64,000 nucleotides of DNA from an uncultured Lachnospiraceae bacterium (GTDB taxonomy: Bacteria; Bacillota; Clostridia; Lachnospirales; Lachnospiraceae), in contig CAJTVN010000019.1 in NCBI GenBank assembly GCA_910579685.1, positions 33,525-97,524 of the forward strand. Reading direction: 5' to 3'. Positions 34,166 through 44,073 of this stretch are shown piece by piece; position 1 is the first letter of the stretch; the number at the start of each line of letters is the position of its first letter. The notes beneath the pieces are model-generated. The model ran no database searches, had not been told where the DNA came from, and saw nothing but the letters and a program-made list of their open reading frames with translations. The translations under genes were made by a program, and so were the position numbers.

Positions 34166-35872
34166 TTATTTTTTGATTGCTTCGTTTACTTCCTCGGTGA
34201 TGCCGTCTCCGCCCGCGTTCTTCCAGTCCTCAACGAACTGATCAAAGTAAGACAGATCCTCCTCACCCACGATAATCTTAAGAATAGACTGCATCTCGAT
34301 CTTTTCCAGAGACGCCCACTTGGTCTTCATGGACTCTGTTGTCTCGAAGAAAGCCGGTGTCACAAAGTTTGCAGGCTCCTCGATCATACGGTTCATTGCA
34401 ACCAGCCTTGACATATACTGGGAGTAGTCTGCGGAATCCGCCTTCTGTCCTGCCTCTTCCGCCTCCTTAAATCTCACTGCCGCCTCATAATATCCGAGCT
34501 CCTCGGTTGTCAGATCATCCACGCTGCCGCTGCCGTCAAGGACTGCCTCCACATGCTTCGTCATAACCTCCGCATTGTTGCCGGGCTGTACTTCGCAGTA
34601 CAGAGGCCAGTTGAAGTAAGCGATGGACTGATTCTCCAGGATCTCCTTGGAAGCGTCCGTCTTATCCTGCTTGGAGTACTCAGAGTTCACGTTAACGATT
34701 TTCATTGCGATCTCAGGATAAGCAAAGTCCTTCTTTACCACAACAAATCCGCCGTAGGATTTGGTGTTGATACCGTTGATTTTTCCGTCAGAGCCTACGG
34801 GCGCTGAAATGTTCACCCACTCTGCATCCTTGGTTGCGTAGGTGGAAGTCTGAGCCGTGTTGAAGGGTGACCACCAGGGTCCTATGTAAGCGCCGCACTG
34901 GCCGCTGGAAATCAGTGCCACAATATCATCCGTTGTACGGGTGGTGAACTGCTTGTCGATCAGACCCTCCTCAAACCAGTCATGCAGAAGGGAAAGCGCA
35001 TCCTTCATTTCAGGCTGAACGGAGCCGTATACCGCATTTCCGGCATCATCCTTGATCCAGATGTTGGGATAAGCGTCAAGGGCCGTGAAGATATTGTCAA
35101 TCGCAAAGGTATTATTAGGATAAGATCCGTAAACCTCATTGTGAACCACAAGGCCGATGGTATCGTCCTGTCCGTTTCCGTCCGGATCCTGTGAGATAAA
35201 GGCGCGCAGCAGATCCGCCATCTCGTCTAACGTGGAGGGCTCTGACAATCCCAGCTTATCCATCCAGTCCTTGCGCACCCACAAAAAATCCTGTCCGTCG
35301 CTCAGCTGTGTCTTGGGGATCGCCATGATCTTTCCGTCAAAGGTAACTGTATTCAGAGGATTGTTATCCGCCCCGTAGCTTTCATAGGAAGCCTTCACCG
35401 TTTCGCAGGCAAGATTGTTGTACACATCCGTGAGATCCTGAATCATATCGTTCTCAACCAGATCCACCAGAGTCGCATAATCAGCGATATACATGATGTC
35501 CGGGATATCCTGGCTTGCGATTGCCATGGAAACCTTCTGATCGTAATCCGGTCCGGTGGGGGCCTCAAACATGTTTTCGTTCTGGACGTTGAGTACTTCC
35601 TTCACGTAACGGGTGTAAGCGTTGTCCGAAGGCGTATCGTTCTCGTAAGGCGTTCCCGCCAGCGTGTCGCCGCCCTGGTTGGTGAGATTGTAGCCGCTGG
35701 TGTAGGTAATCAGTTCCGGATACTTCCCGTAAGGGTCATTGACCACCGCTTCCCATGCCGCCTTCTCTTCCTCTGACATATTTTTTGTTGGATCGTCTGA
35801 ACTACCACAGCCGGCCGCAAGTGTTGCGATCATCGTTGCCGCAAGCAAAAAACTTAAGCATTTCCTTTTCAT
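34166..35872 (-). CDS. Extracellular sugar-binding lipoprotein (LplA-type)
   Basis: The 568-residue solute-binding protein has a lipoprotein signal (MKRKCLSFLLAATMIATLAAGC, lipid on Cys22) followed by the long LplA-type fold. Family features include DIPDIMYIADYATLVDLVE, LWVRKDWMDKLGLSEP and FISQDPDGNGQDDTIG. The PDGNGQDD loop is typical of these calcium-binding long binding proteins. It is first in the importer operon with GAGGAGG before the ATG. The divergent yesNM genes probably control it. The ligand is not proven; alpha-galactosides fit the context. Confidence 0.92.
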   Translation of the reverse strand: MKRKCLSFLLAATMIATLAAGCGSSDDPTKNMSEEEKAAWEAVVNDPYGKYPELITYTSGYNLTNQGGDTLAGTPYENDTPSDNAYTRYVKEVLNVQNENMFEAPTGPDYDQKVSMAIASQDIPDIMYIADYATLVDLVENDMIQDLTDVYNNLACETVKASYESYGADNNPLNTVTFDGKIMAIPKTQLSDGQDFLWVRKDWMDKLGLSEPSTLDEMADLLRAFISQDPDGNGQDDTIGLVVHNEVYGSYPNNTFAIDNIFTALDAYPNIWIKDDAGNAVYGSVQPEMKDALSLLHDWFEEGLIDKQFTTRTTDDIVALISSGQCGAYIGPWWSPFNTAQTSTYATKDAEWVNISAPVGSDGKINGINTKSYGGFVVVKKDFAYPEIAMKIVNVNSEYSKQDKTDASKEILENQSIAYFNWPLYCEVQPGNNAEVMTKHVEAVLDGSGSVDDLTTEELGYYEAAVRFKEAEEAGQKADSADYSQYMSRLVAMNRMIEEPANFVTPAFFETTESMKTKWASLEKIEMQSILKIIVGEEDLSYFDQFVEDWKNAGGDGITEEVNEAIKK

Positions 35873-35950
35873 TCTCTAATCCTCCTCAAATTTTTTTGAC
35901 TGTAATTTCTGTATCAAATATTAACAAATTATAAAATTTATGAAAATATA

Positions 35951-35986
35951 AGAAATCCGGAAAACATGTCAGATATCCGGATTTCT
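35951..35986. repeat. Inverted repeat in the importer/yesN divergent region
   Basis: The arms AGAAATCCGGA (35951-35961) and TCCGGATTTCT (35976-35986) flank 14 bases that include ACATGT. On the plus strand it is followed by TTTTT. It may be a YesN binding site or a leader structure; there is no plus-strand gene to end here. Confidence 0.5.
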
Positions 35987-36008
35987 TTTTTGGTGAAGAT
36001 GTATAGGT

Positions 36009-36037
36009 TTGACAGTCCCAAATTCACAGGATATACT
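36009..36037 (+). promoter_or_regulatory. yesN-yesM promoter
   Basis: TTGACA (36009-36014), a 17-base spacer and TATACT (36032-36037) lie 41 bases upstream of the start codon. Confidence 0.7.
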
Positions 36038-36078
36038 TTAGATATACAGATTGCCGATTATAGCAGGAGGGTATTCAG

Positions 36079-37590
36079 ATGTATCGTATACTGATTGTTG
36101 ATGATGAGAAAACAGAGCGGGAATGTATCCGCTTTCTGATCGAGGAAGCCGGAATACCGCTGGAGATCATGGATGCCTGCGACGGAAGCGACGCCCTCCA
36201 TATTTTGAAGGACTGGCAGATTGACATTCTTTTTACGGATGTTCAGATGCCCCTCATGGACGGCCTGGCCCTGATCCGCCACGCGCAGAAGATCCATCCC
36301 GATCTGAAAATTATCATTTTCAGCGGATATGCGGACTTCGAATACGCCCGCACGGCCATCACCCTTGGCGTGGAAAACTACATCCTAAAGCCCGTGGTCC
36401 CGCAGGAGCTGGAAAAGAATCTGATCCACCTGATTCAGGAGCTTGACGAGGAACAGGACAGCCGCCGCCAGCTTGACAAGCAGCTTTCGGTTCTCCTGCA
36501 GTATTCCCTGCAGCTTTCCATATCCGGCGGCTTTGATCCCAAAAAGGCGGACGCCTACGTGCTGGATCAGCTTCCCACCTTTCAGAATATGGTTCTGCTT
36601 CTCTTTAACGATACCTTTCTGGAAAATAATTACTTTACCTTCAACGAGGATTTGCAGCATTCCCTGCAGCTTGATATGGAGTTTCTCAATCTCTCTCCCG
36701 GGCAGGCTCTCCTTATGCTGCGCACCCGCATTGAGTCCCCGCTTTCCTGGGGCAGGATGCTGCTCTCTTATATAGAAGAAAAATTCAATACCTCCTGCTA
36801 CCTCTCCATCAGCCAGCCCCTTGGCTGTTATCCTTCCCTGAAGGATGCCTTTGCAGCCGTGGAGGGTCAGATCGAGCAGCGCTTCTGGGAGCCTGAGGAG
36901 CGGATCTTTATTTCCGAGCAGACGGGCTGCGATGATACCAGCCTTGACGCGCTCGATGACAATCTGCAGATGACAAGGATCAGGCAGGCCCTGAATTCAA
37001 AGGACATCCTCTCTCTGCAGGCAAATCTGGATCTGCTGTTCCAGAAATACAGCCGGCCTTCCAGCCAGTCCCAGATTTACGTGAAATTTATTTTTTCCAA
37101 TCTGCTCACCACCCTTTATCCCCATCTGCCTTCGCCGGCGGATGAAAGGCCTCTGGACGTGTTGGTGGCGGAGCTTTATCTGAAACCGGATATTTCCGAG
37201 ATCATCCGTATCGTCCAGGGGCTCGCCGACAATATTATCGCCGGCTTTACCAACAGCCAGGGAAGCATAAGACGGGAGATCACCCAGGTGACGGAATACA
37301 TCAGCAAAAACTATGGCAGCGATCTTTCCGTGGAGATGCTGGCCTCCATCGTCTTTTTGACACCGGATTATTTGAGCAGGCTTTTCAAAAAGACAACCGG
37401 GAAGAGTCTTTCCCAGTATATCCGGCAGTACCGCATGGACAAGGCAAGAGAACTTCTGATCCGTACCAACAAAAAGATTATTGACATCGGCATCCAGGTA
37501 GGCTACCCCAACTACTCCTATTTCTGCCAGAGCTTCCGGGAATATTTCGGAACCTCCCCTGAAAAATACCGACAGGAGAAAACGCTATGA
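36079..37590 (+). CDS. YesN-type response regulator (receiver plus AraC HTH)
   Basis: The 503-residue regulator has a receiver domain (1-120; Asp in ILFTDVQMPLMDG, Lys in ILKPV), a poorly conserved middle region, and a C-terminal double HTH of AraC type. The HTH reads VEMLASIVFLTPDYLSRLFKKTTG, then ARELLIRTNKKIIDIGIQVG and YPNYSYFCQSFREYFG. It is the partner of the kinase encoded immediately downstream (4-base ATGA overlap). It should activate the divergent LplABC importer and perhaps the alpha-galactosidase. Confidence 0.92.
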   Translation: MYRILIVDDEKTERECIRFLIEEAGIPLEIMDACDGSDALHILKDWQIDILFTDVQMPLMDGLALIRHAQKIHPDLKIIIFSGYADFEYARTAITLGVENYILKPVVPQELEKNLIHLIQELDEEQDSRRQLDKQLSVLLQYSLQLSISGGFDPKKADAYVLDQLPTFQNMVLLLFNDTFLENNYFTFNEDLQHSLQLDMEFLNLSPGQALLMLRTRIESPLSWGRMLLSYIEEKFNTSCYLSISQPLGCYPSLKDAFAAVEGQIEQRFWEPEERIFISEQTGCDDTSLDALDDNLQMTRIRQALNSKDILSLQANLDLLFQKYSRPSSQSQIYVKFIFSNLLTTLYPHLPSPADERPLDVLVAELYLKPDISEIIRIVQGLADNIIAGFTNSQGSIRREITQVTEYISKNYGSDLSVEMLASIVFLTPDYLSRLFKKTTGKSLSQYIRQYRMDKARELLIRTNKKIIDIGIQVGYPNYSYFCQSFREYFGTSPEKYRQEKTL

Positions 37591-39269
37591 AAGGAATTCC
37601 AGGAAAAGTCTATTCACATATACAGAGCCTCAAATACAGGCAGAAGCTGATTCTGATCTGCATTCTCGTGGGGATTCTGCCCCTTATTGTCATGGGCGTT
37701 TACTGTTACCGCCAGACCTTAAAGCTCCTTTTGAATCAGGAATATGCGGCTCTCGATTCCGCAAGCCGCACGGCGGTCGCCTCCATCGATTCCCAGATCA
37801 CGCTCTACGAGGATCTGCTGAATTTCCTCTCATCCTCCGAGGCCGTGGTCATGACCCCCGTGCAGGACGCCTCGGAAATTCTGGACACCTACGAACACCT
37901 GATCTATGAATTTGACGTGTTCTTAAACGGTATCTATGTGCAGCACCCGGAGATTCTGCAGATCACGGTGTATAACGCTCTCTCCGACTTAACCCATGGC
38001 CGCCAGCTGCGCCCCGTCTCCGATCTGGAAGCGCAGAGCTGGTATGAGGAAGACGCCGTGACTCCCCGCCCCACCTGGCACCGCAATGAGGACGGCACCA
38101 TCTGCGTGATTCAGAAGGTCCCAAACCCGTATTCCAAATACATTGAATCCTACTCGGAAAACTATGTGGGCATCACCTTAAGCCCCTCCACCCTTTTCAA
38201 CGTGCTGGATGACGTTTCCACGGATTATTACATCAGCGTGACCTCTCCTGACCAGACGCTGTACACCTATAAGTCCCCCTCCATTGCGGATCTTTCCATA
38301 AAGAAAGGATTCTGGACCAATATTACCCGCAGTACGTCCAAGCATTCCTTCCAGGTGGTTCTTCAAAAGCCCACCCAGCTTTTGTATGCTTCCACCAGGC
38401 AGATCATGCTGATCAATGTCCTGATTATCGGAGCCTGCCTTTTCCTGGTTCTTTTCTCCAGCCGGCTTCTCTCCTCCGTATTTGTGAAGAGGGTCAATCT
38501 TCTCCATGAGCGAATGCGGGAGGTAAAAAACGGGAACCTGGATATCCAGATCCACGACAGTCTGCCCGATGAAATCGGGGAACTGACCAATAATTTCCAG
38601 CAGATGGTGAACGAGATCAACCATCTGATCCAGGAGAGCTACAAGGACAAGCTGCTTCTTAAGGAGACGCAGCTTAAGGCCCTGCAGGCGCAGATCAACC
38701 CCCATTTTCTCTACAACTGTCTGTCCCTTATCAACAGCAAGGCCCTCATGAACAAGCAGCCGGAAATCAGCCAGATGTCCCAGCTTCTCTCCGTTTTTTA
38801 CCGCACCACACTAAACAAGGGAAAGTCGGAGACCACGCTGGCCAACGAGATCAAGAATATAAAGTCCTATCTGGATATCCAAAGGCTTTTGCATGACGAT
38901 TGCTTTGAGGTGATCTATCAGATCGACCCGAACCTGCCGGAGGTGGAGGTGCCGAATCTCCTGCTTCAGCCCCTGGTGGAAAACTCGCTGATTCACGGAA
39001 TCCTGCCCAACAAGTCCAAGTACGGGAATCTGTTCCTGACCGTCTCCTGCGTCATGGATCACATTCGCTTCACCGTTCTGGACAACGGCCTTGGCATTCC
39101 GGCGGAAAAGCTCCCAACCCTCCTTCGCACCGATTCCGGCGGCTATGGCCTGAAGAATGTGCATGAGAGGCTTCAGCTGGCCTACGGTGAAAATTACGGT
39201 CTCACCATAAACAGCATTCCCGGGGAGAGCACCATGATTACCTTTACGATACCGCTGCCATTGGAATGA
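37587..39269 (+). CDS. YesM-type membrane sensor histidine kinase
   Basis: The 560-residue kinase has two membrane helices (about 19-40 and 270-292) bracketing an extracellular Cache-like sensor. A HAMP segment follows (RVNLLHERMREVKNGNLDI). The His_kinase domain has its phospho-His in QINPHFLYNCLSLIN, and the ATPase domain ends with DNGLGIP and GGYGLKNVHERLQLAYG. It senses an extracellular sugar, directly or through the binding protein, and phosphorylates the YesN-like regulator. The stop codon lies inside the following terminator stem. Confidence 0.92.
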   Translation: MKGIPGKVYSHIQSLKYRQKLILICILVGILPLIVMGVYCYRQTLKLLLNQEYAALDSASRTAVASIDSQITLYEDLLNFLSSSEAVVMTPVQDASEILDTYEHLIYEFDVFLNGIYVQHPEILQITVYNALSDLTHGRQLRPVSDLEAQSWYEEDAVTPRPTWHRNEDGTICVIQKVPNPYSKYIESYSENYVGITLSPSTLFNVLDDVSTDYYISVTSPDQTLYTYKSPSIADLSIKKGFWTNITRSTSKHSFQVVLQKPTQLLYASTRQIMLINVLIIGACLFLVLFSSRLLSSVFVKRVNLLHERMREVKNGNLDIQIHDSLPDEIGELTNNFQQMVNEINHLIQESYKDKLLLKETQLKALQAQINPHFLYNCLSLINSKALMNKQPEISQMSQLLSVFYRTTLNKGKSETTLANEIKNIKSYLDIQRLLHDDCFEVIYQIDPNLPEVEVPNLLLQPLVENSLIHGILPNKSKYGNLFLTVSCVMDHIRFTVLDNGLGIPAEKLPTLLRTDSGGYGLKNVHERLQLAYGENYGLTINSIPGESTMITFTIPLPLE

Positions 39270-39318
39270 GAGAAAAGGAACCCCGGCCCGAAAGCCAGAG
39301 TTCCTTTTCTCTCATTTC
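39268..39318 (+). terminator. yesNM terminator
   Basis: A perfect 14-bp stem GAGAGAAAAGGAAC (39268-39281) / GTTCCTTTTCTCTC (39300-39313) starts within the stop codon and is followed by ATTTCC. Confidence 0.65.
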
Positions 39319-39373
39319 CTGTAAAACACGGGCATCCTAACCCCATAATTCAGAACAGGGGATGAATCAGCTT

Positions 39374-42300
39374 CTATCTGAAATACTCCACTCCGGATTC
39401 AAAGATCCGAAGATCCTGCTCGCCGTAAATGTTCACGGCAACGCCGTCTCCCCGGCGCTCCACGTGGGCCATCTTACCCAGGCACCTTCCATCCTGGGAG
39501 GTAATTCCCTCAATAGCCGCATAGGAACCGTTGATGTTCCACTCCTCATCCATGGAGATATTTCCCTCCGGGTCACAGTACCGGGTGGCTACCTGACCGT
39601 TCTCAAACAGCCGGTCGATCCACTGCCCGGGAGCCACAAACCGTCCCTCTCCGTGGGAGGCCGGTGTCACATACACGCCGCCCGTTTCCGCTCCCATAAG
39701 CCAGGGTGATTTGTTTGACACCACCTTTGTATACACCATCCTGGAAATATGGCGGTTGATGGTATTGAAGGTAAGGGTGGGGGAATCCTCCTTCTGCCCC
39801 GTGATCTCGCCGCAAGGCACGAGCCCTAACTTGATCAGGGCCTGGAAACCGTTGCAGATTCCGAGAGCCAGACCGTCCCTCTCCTTTAGCAGACGCATAA
39901 CCGCCTCCTTTATCCTCGCATTCCGGAATGCGGTGGCAAAGAATTTGGCGCTGCCGTCCGGCTCGTCCCCGGCGGAGAATCCTCCGGGGAACATGATAAT
40001 CTGGGCTTCGTTTATGGCTTTGTCAAAGGCCTCCACGGACTGGCGGATATCCTCCGCAGTCAGATTCCGAAACACCTGTGTAACCACTCTTGCTCCGGCC
40101 CGCTCAAAAGCCGCCCCGCTGTCATACTCGCAGTTGGTTCCGGGGAATACCGGAATAAATACCGTGGGCTTTGCCACCCTGTTTTTACAGACATAAACCT
40201 TATCCGTCCGGTAAATCTTATCCTCCAGTTTTTCCGTTCCCTTATCCGCCCTGGTGGGAAATACCTTTTCCAGCCGGGATGTCCATGAAGCAAGCGCCTC
40301 CTTAACGGTAACAGAACTGTCTGCGTAGTTAAATACAGGCTCCTGTATCACCTCGCCCACTGTGCGGTAATTTAAACCCTGCCCGACAAAGGCCGAGAGA
40401 TCTTCCGGGTTTATCTCCAATACCAGATCTCCCAATGCGTTTTCAAACAGATCCACGGGCTTTAACTGTCCGTCAAAGGAAACACCCAGCCTGTTTCCAA
40501 AGGCCATCTTGCTCACACCCGCCGCAAGTCCCCTGGAATCCAGGGCATAGGCCGCCTTCACCTTTCCCTCGCCGGCCAGCTTTGTGACAAAGCCATAGGT
40601 TTTCATCACATGCTCATACACGGGAATATCATACTCATCCCTGTCAAACCACAGCTGTACCAGCTGATCCTTTGCACACTTAAGCTCGGGCGTGATAATC
40701 TCCTGTTTCTTTGCGATATCCACCGCAAAAGACACAAGCGTTGGAGGCACGTCAATGTCGTTAAAGGTTCCGGACATGCTGTCCTTGCCGCCGATGGAGG
40801 CAAGCCCGTATCCGATCTGGGCATCATAGGCTCCGAGCAGTGCGGCAAATGGCTGGCTCCAGCGCTCCGGATCCGAAGTCATCCGCCTGAAATACTCCTG
40901 GAAGGTAAACCGGATCTTGCGGTAATCTCCGCCTGCCGCCACCACCCTGGCTATGGATTCCGTCACCGCATAGACAGCGCCATGATAAGGGCTCCAGGAG
41001 GACAGATACGGGTCAAAGCCGCAGCTCATCATGGTGACCGTGTCCGTCTTCCCCCTCAAGACGGGGAGCTTCGCCACCATGGCCTGAGTTTCCGTCAGCT
41101 GGTATTTTCCACCATAGGGCATAAGAACGCTGGCCGCCCCGATGGATGAGTCAAACATCTCCACAAGCCCTTTCTGGGAGCATACGTTGAGATCACTTAA
41201 CGTTCTCAAAAAGGCTTCCTTCACATTATCCTGATCCAAAGCCTCCTGTACGCCGTCTACCGCCAGTTTTTTGAAGTAATTGTCCTCCTTTGACGGAATC
41301 TTCACCACCACGCCGGTCTCCTGATGCGCACCGTTGGTGTTGAGGAAATCCCGGCTGATATTGACAATTTCCTTACCTCTCCATTTCAATACCAGTCTTG
41401 GCTCCCTGGTCACCACGGCCACGGGAATCGCCTCCAGGTTTTCCTGTGCGGCATAGGAGAGAAATTCCTGCACCTTTGCGGGATCCACCACAACGGCCAT
41501 CCTCTCTTGGGATTCGGAGATCGCAAGCTCCGTTCCGTCAAGGCCCGCATACTTCTTTGGCACCTTATCCAGATCCACCACAAGCCCGTCCGCCAGCTCT
41601 CCGATGGCAACTGAAACGCCGCCTGCGCCGAAATCATTGCACTTCTTAATAATATGGCTGACCTCTCCTCTTCGGAAAAGCCGCTGAATCTTCCGCTCTG
41701 TTGGCGCATTTCCCTTCTGAACTTCCGCCCCGCAGGTCTCAATTGAGCTCTCCGTATGTACCTTTGAGGAACCGGTTGCGCCGCCGCATCCATCCCTTCC
41801 CGTTCTTCCTCCAAGAAGGATAATCACATCATCCGGATCCGAATTTTCCCTGATTACGTTTTTGCGGGGAGCCGCCCCCATCACCGCCCCGATTTCCATT
41901 CTTTTTGCCACATAATCCGGGTGATAAATCTCTTTCACATAGCCGGTGGCAAGGCCGATCTGGTTGCCATAGGAGGAATAGCCTCCCGCCGCCCCCCTCA
42001 CCAGCCTTTTCTGTGACAGCTTTCCTTTCAGAGTCTCCGAAACCGGAACCGTGGGATCCGCCGCTCCTGTCACCCGCATGGCCTGGTACACGTAGCCTCT
42101 TCCGGAGAGCGGGTCGCGGATTGCGCCGCCAAGACAGGTTGCCGCACCGCCAAAGGGCTCGATCTCCGTGGGATGATTGTGGGTCTCGTTCTTGAAGAAC
42201 ACAAGCCATTCCTCCGTGACCGGCCCTTCTCCGTAGTCAATTTCCACGGGAACCACCACGGAACAGGCGTTGATCTCATCCGATTCCTCCATATCCTTAA

Positions 42301-43174
42301 GCTTTCCGTCTTTCTTAAGTTTGCGCATTGCCATCAGGGCAAGATCCATCAGGCAGACAAACTTGTCCTTTCTCTCCCCTAAAATTTCCTTCCTGGTATC
42401 CAGGTAGCTCTCATAAGCCGTCTCAAGGGGCGCTTTATAATAGCCTTCCTCAAACGTGATCTCCTTAAGCTCCGTGGAAAAAGTGGTGTGACGGCAGTGG
42501 TCAGACCAGTAGGTATCCAGCACCCTGATCTCCGTCATGGTTGGATCCCTGTGCTCCTGCCCTTCAAAATAATTCTGAATATGAAGAAAATCCTTAAAGG
42601 TCATGGCGAGTCCCAGCGAATCATACAGCTCCCCAAGCTTTTCCTCCCCCAGATCCTTAAATCCCTCTAAAACCTTTACGTCTGCGGGCTCCTCGTACTG
42701 CGTCATGAGGGTCTTCGGCTTCGTCATGCCGGTTTCCCTGGAATCTACGGGATTAATACAGTATGCTTTGATCCGGTCAAACTCCTCGTCAGAAATCCCG
42801 CCCTCGATCAGGTAGGTAACCGCCGTCCGGATGAGAGGTTCCTCATCCTCCCGCAAAAACTTCACACACTGCAGAGCGGAATCCGCTCTCTGGTCAAACT
42901 GCCCGGGAAGGAACTCCACGCTGAACACCCGGCTATCCTTTGGGAGCTCAACGCTCTCCCTGTATAGAATATCCACCGGCGGCTCTGAAAACACCGTCCT
43001 GCAGGCCGCCTCAAAAGTATCCTCCGACAAATTCTCCACGTCATAGCGGATAAATACCCTGACATTTTTTACCCCCGCTATCCCCAGATAACTTCCGATT
43101 TCCTCCTGCAGCTCCCTCGCCTTAACTGCGAAGGGCGCCTTTTTTTCCACATAGATCCGTTTTACGTTTCCCAT
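39374..43174 (-). CDS. purL: Phosphoribosylformylglycinamidine synthase, single-chain (PurL with fused glutaminase)
   Basis: The 1266-residue enzyme catalyses the fourth step of purine synthesis, FGAR plus glutamine and ATP to FGAM. It is the long form: N-terminal PurS-like part, two AIRS-like halves (YWSDHCRHTTFSTEL; FKNETHNHPTEIEPFGGAATCLGG) and a class I glutaminase (Cys in LALGICNGFQALIKLG, His in TPASHGEGRF). This fused form is found in some Clostridia as well as Proteobacteria, whereas Bacillus has PurS/Q/L. The ATG at 43174 is preferred; GGAGGA lies about 12 bases upstream. A TetR-type gene sits 37 bases upstream. Confidence 0.95.
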   Translation of the reverse strand: MGNVKRIYVEKKAPFAVKARELQEEIGSYLGIAGVKNVRVFIRYDVENLSEDTFEAACRTVFSEPPVDILYRESVELPKDSRVFSVEFLPGQFDQRADSALQCVKFLREDEEPLIRTAVTYLIEGGISDEEFDRIKAYCINPVDSRETGMTKPKTLMTQYEEPADVKVLEGFKDLGEEKLGELYDSLGLAMTFKDFLHIQNYFEGQEHRDPTMTEIRVLDTYWSDHCRHTTFSTELKEITFEEGYYKAPLETAYESYLDTRKEILGERKDKFVCLMDLALMAMRKLKKDGKLKDMEESDEINACSVVVPVEIDYGEGPVTEEWLVFFKNETHNHPTEIEPFGGAATCLGGAIRDPLSGRGYVYQAMRVTGAADPTVPVSETLKGKLSQKRLVRGAAGGYSSYGNQIGLATGYVKEIYHPDYVAKRMEIGAVMGAAPRKNVIRENSDPDDVIILLGGRTGRDGCGGATGSSKVHTESSIETCGAEVQKGNAPTERKIQRLFRRGEVSHIIKKCNDFGAGGVSVAIGELADGLVVDLDKVPKKYAGLDGTELAISESQERMAVVVDPAKVQEFLSYAAQENLEAIPVAVVTREPRLVLKWRGKEIVNISRDFLNTNGAHQETGVVVKIPSKEDNYFKKLAVDGVQEALDQDNVKEAFLRTLSDLNVCSQKGLVEMFDSSIGAASVLMPYGGKYQLTETQAMVAKLPVLRGKTDTVTMMSCGFDPYLSSWSPYHGAVYAVTESIARVVAAGGDYRKIRFTFQEYFRRMTSDPERWSQPFAALLGAYDAQIGYGLASIGGKDSMSGTFNDIDVPPTLVSFAVDIAKKQEIITPELKCAKDQLVQLWFDRDEYDIPVYEHVMKTYGFVTKLAGEGKVKAAYALDSRGLAAGVSKMAFGNRLGVSFDGQLKPVDLFENALGDLVLEINPEDLSAFVGQGLNYRTVGEVIQEPVFNYADSSVTVKEALASWTSRLEKVFPTRADKGTEKLEDKIYRTDKVYVCKNRVAKPTVFIPVFPGTNCEYDSGAAFERAGARVVTQVFRNLTAEDIRQSVEAFDKAINEAQIIMFPGGFSAGDEPDGSAKFFATAFRNARIKEAVMRLLKERDGLALGICNGFQALIKLGLVPCGEITGQKEDSPTLTFNTINRHISRMVYTKVVSNKSPWLMGAETGGVYVTPASHGEGRFVAPGQWIDRLFENGQVATRYCDPEGNISMDEEWNINGSYAAIEGITSQDGRCLGKMAHVERRGDGVAVNIYGEQDLRIFESGVEYFR

Positions 43175-43211
43175 GGTGAATTGATTCTCCTCCGTTCTGT
43201 TCAATTTGTTG

Positions 43212-43796
43212 TTAATCTTCTATAATAAGACCCTGCATCACATACATGATTTCACGGTCCACCGCTGCCTGCGTGATTCCTCTTGTCTGAGAAGCAATCT
43301 TAAGTCCCTCCAGCACGTACATGATATTACTGGCCGCCCTTCTGGGATCCTCACAGTAGAATTCTCCGTCCTCAACCCCTGCCTCAATCAGCTTCTGAAT
43401 GACCAGGACGGCGGAATCAAACTGCTTTTTCATAAAGTTCTCCCCTTCCTTCCCGGAATGTTCGAACATAAATTCATAGGAAGCCCTTGTCAATCCCTGT
43501 TTTCGGTCGAGAAGCTCCTTCTTCTGTTCCTTGAGAAAAAGCGCAAGAATAGCCGCCGGTCCTGCTTCCCTGGGAATATTCTTCTCAAAAAGGTCGTCCG
43601 CCTCCTGACGCTCCAGCCGCAGGACCTCCAGAAAAATTTCCTCCGTGCTGGAAAAATACAGATACAGTCCGCCTCTGCTGATGCCGCAGGCCTCCACGAT
43701 ATCCTTCATGGTAACGCCCCTGTACCCTTTCAATGAAAAAACAGTTCTTGCTGTCTCCAAAATTAATTTTTTCTTTTGTGCCGACTTATCGCTCAT
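43212..43796 (-). CDS. TetR-family transcription regulator
   Basis: The 194-residue protein has an N-terminal TetR HTH (about 8-55; ARTVFSLKGYRGVTMKDIVEACGISRGGLYLYFSSTEEIF) and a helical ligand-binding domain with no close match I know. The ATG at 43796 follows GGGAG. purL begins 37 bases downstream on the same strand, so the two may be co-transcribed. That would be an unusual setting because purines are normally controlled by PurR or riboswitches. Confidence 0.9.
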   Translation of the reverse strand: MSDKSAQKKKLILETARTVFSLKGYRGVTMKDIVEACGISRGGLYLYFSSTEEIFLEVLRLERQEADDLFEKNIPREAGPAAILALFLKEQKKELLDRKQGLTRASYEFMFEHSGKEGENFMKKQFDSAVLVIQKLIEAGVEDGEFYCEDPRRAASNIMYVLEGLKIASQTRGITQAAVDREIMYVMQGLIIED

Positions 43797-43908
43797 AAAC
43801 CAAAACAACTCCCATGCTCCTATATCTTAACATAAAAATGTGGAATATGCACTCTCAAATATATACATATTTAGAGACATAAAGTAAAAAGTTTATTTTC
43901 AAAACCAG

Positions 43909-43937
43909 TTGACAGACTCATGGGTTTTCGGTATAAT
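43909..43937 (+). promoter_or_regulatory. tRNA-Trp promoter
   Basis: TTGACA (43909-43914), a 17-base spacer and TATAAT (43932-43937): both consensus hexamers at ideal distance. Confidence 0.9.
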
Positions 43938-43966
43938 AGCATTTGGTTGGTTCGAGAAAACCAGAT

Positions 43967-44037
43967 AGGGGCATAGTTCAAAGGTAGAACAGCGGTCTCC
44001 AAAACCGTCGATGTGGGTTCGATTCCTACTGCCCCTG
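43967..44037 (+). tRNA. tRNA-Trp (anticodon CCA)
   Basis: The cloverleaf reads acceptor AGGGGCA / TGCCCCT (7 bp), D arm GTTC..GAAC, anticodon stem GCGGT / ACCGT with loop CTCCAAA (anticodon CCA), and T arm with GGTTCGATTCC. The discriminator is G. The 3' CCA is not encoded (GCTT follows). It has its own consensus promoter and terminator. Confidence 0.97.
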
Positions 44038-44041
44038 CTTG

Positions 44042-44073
44042 AAGGAAGATACGAAGGTATCTTCCTTTTTTTA
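44042..44073 (+). terminator. tRNA-Trp terminator
   Basis: The stem AAGGAAGATAC (44042-44052) / GTATCTTCCTT (44057-44067) is followed by a T-run. Confidence 0.9.
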
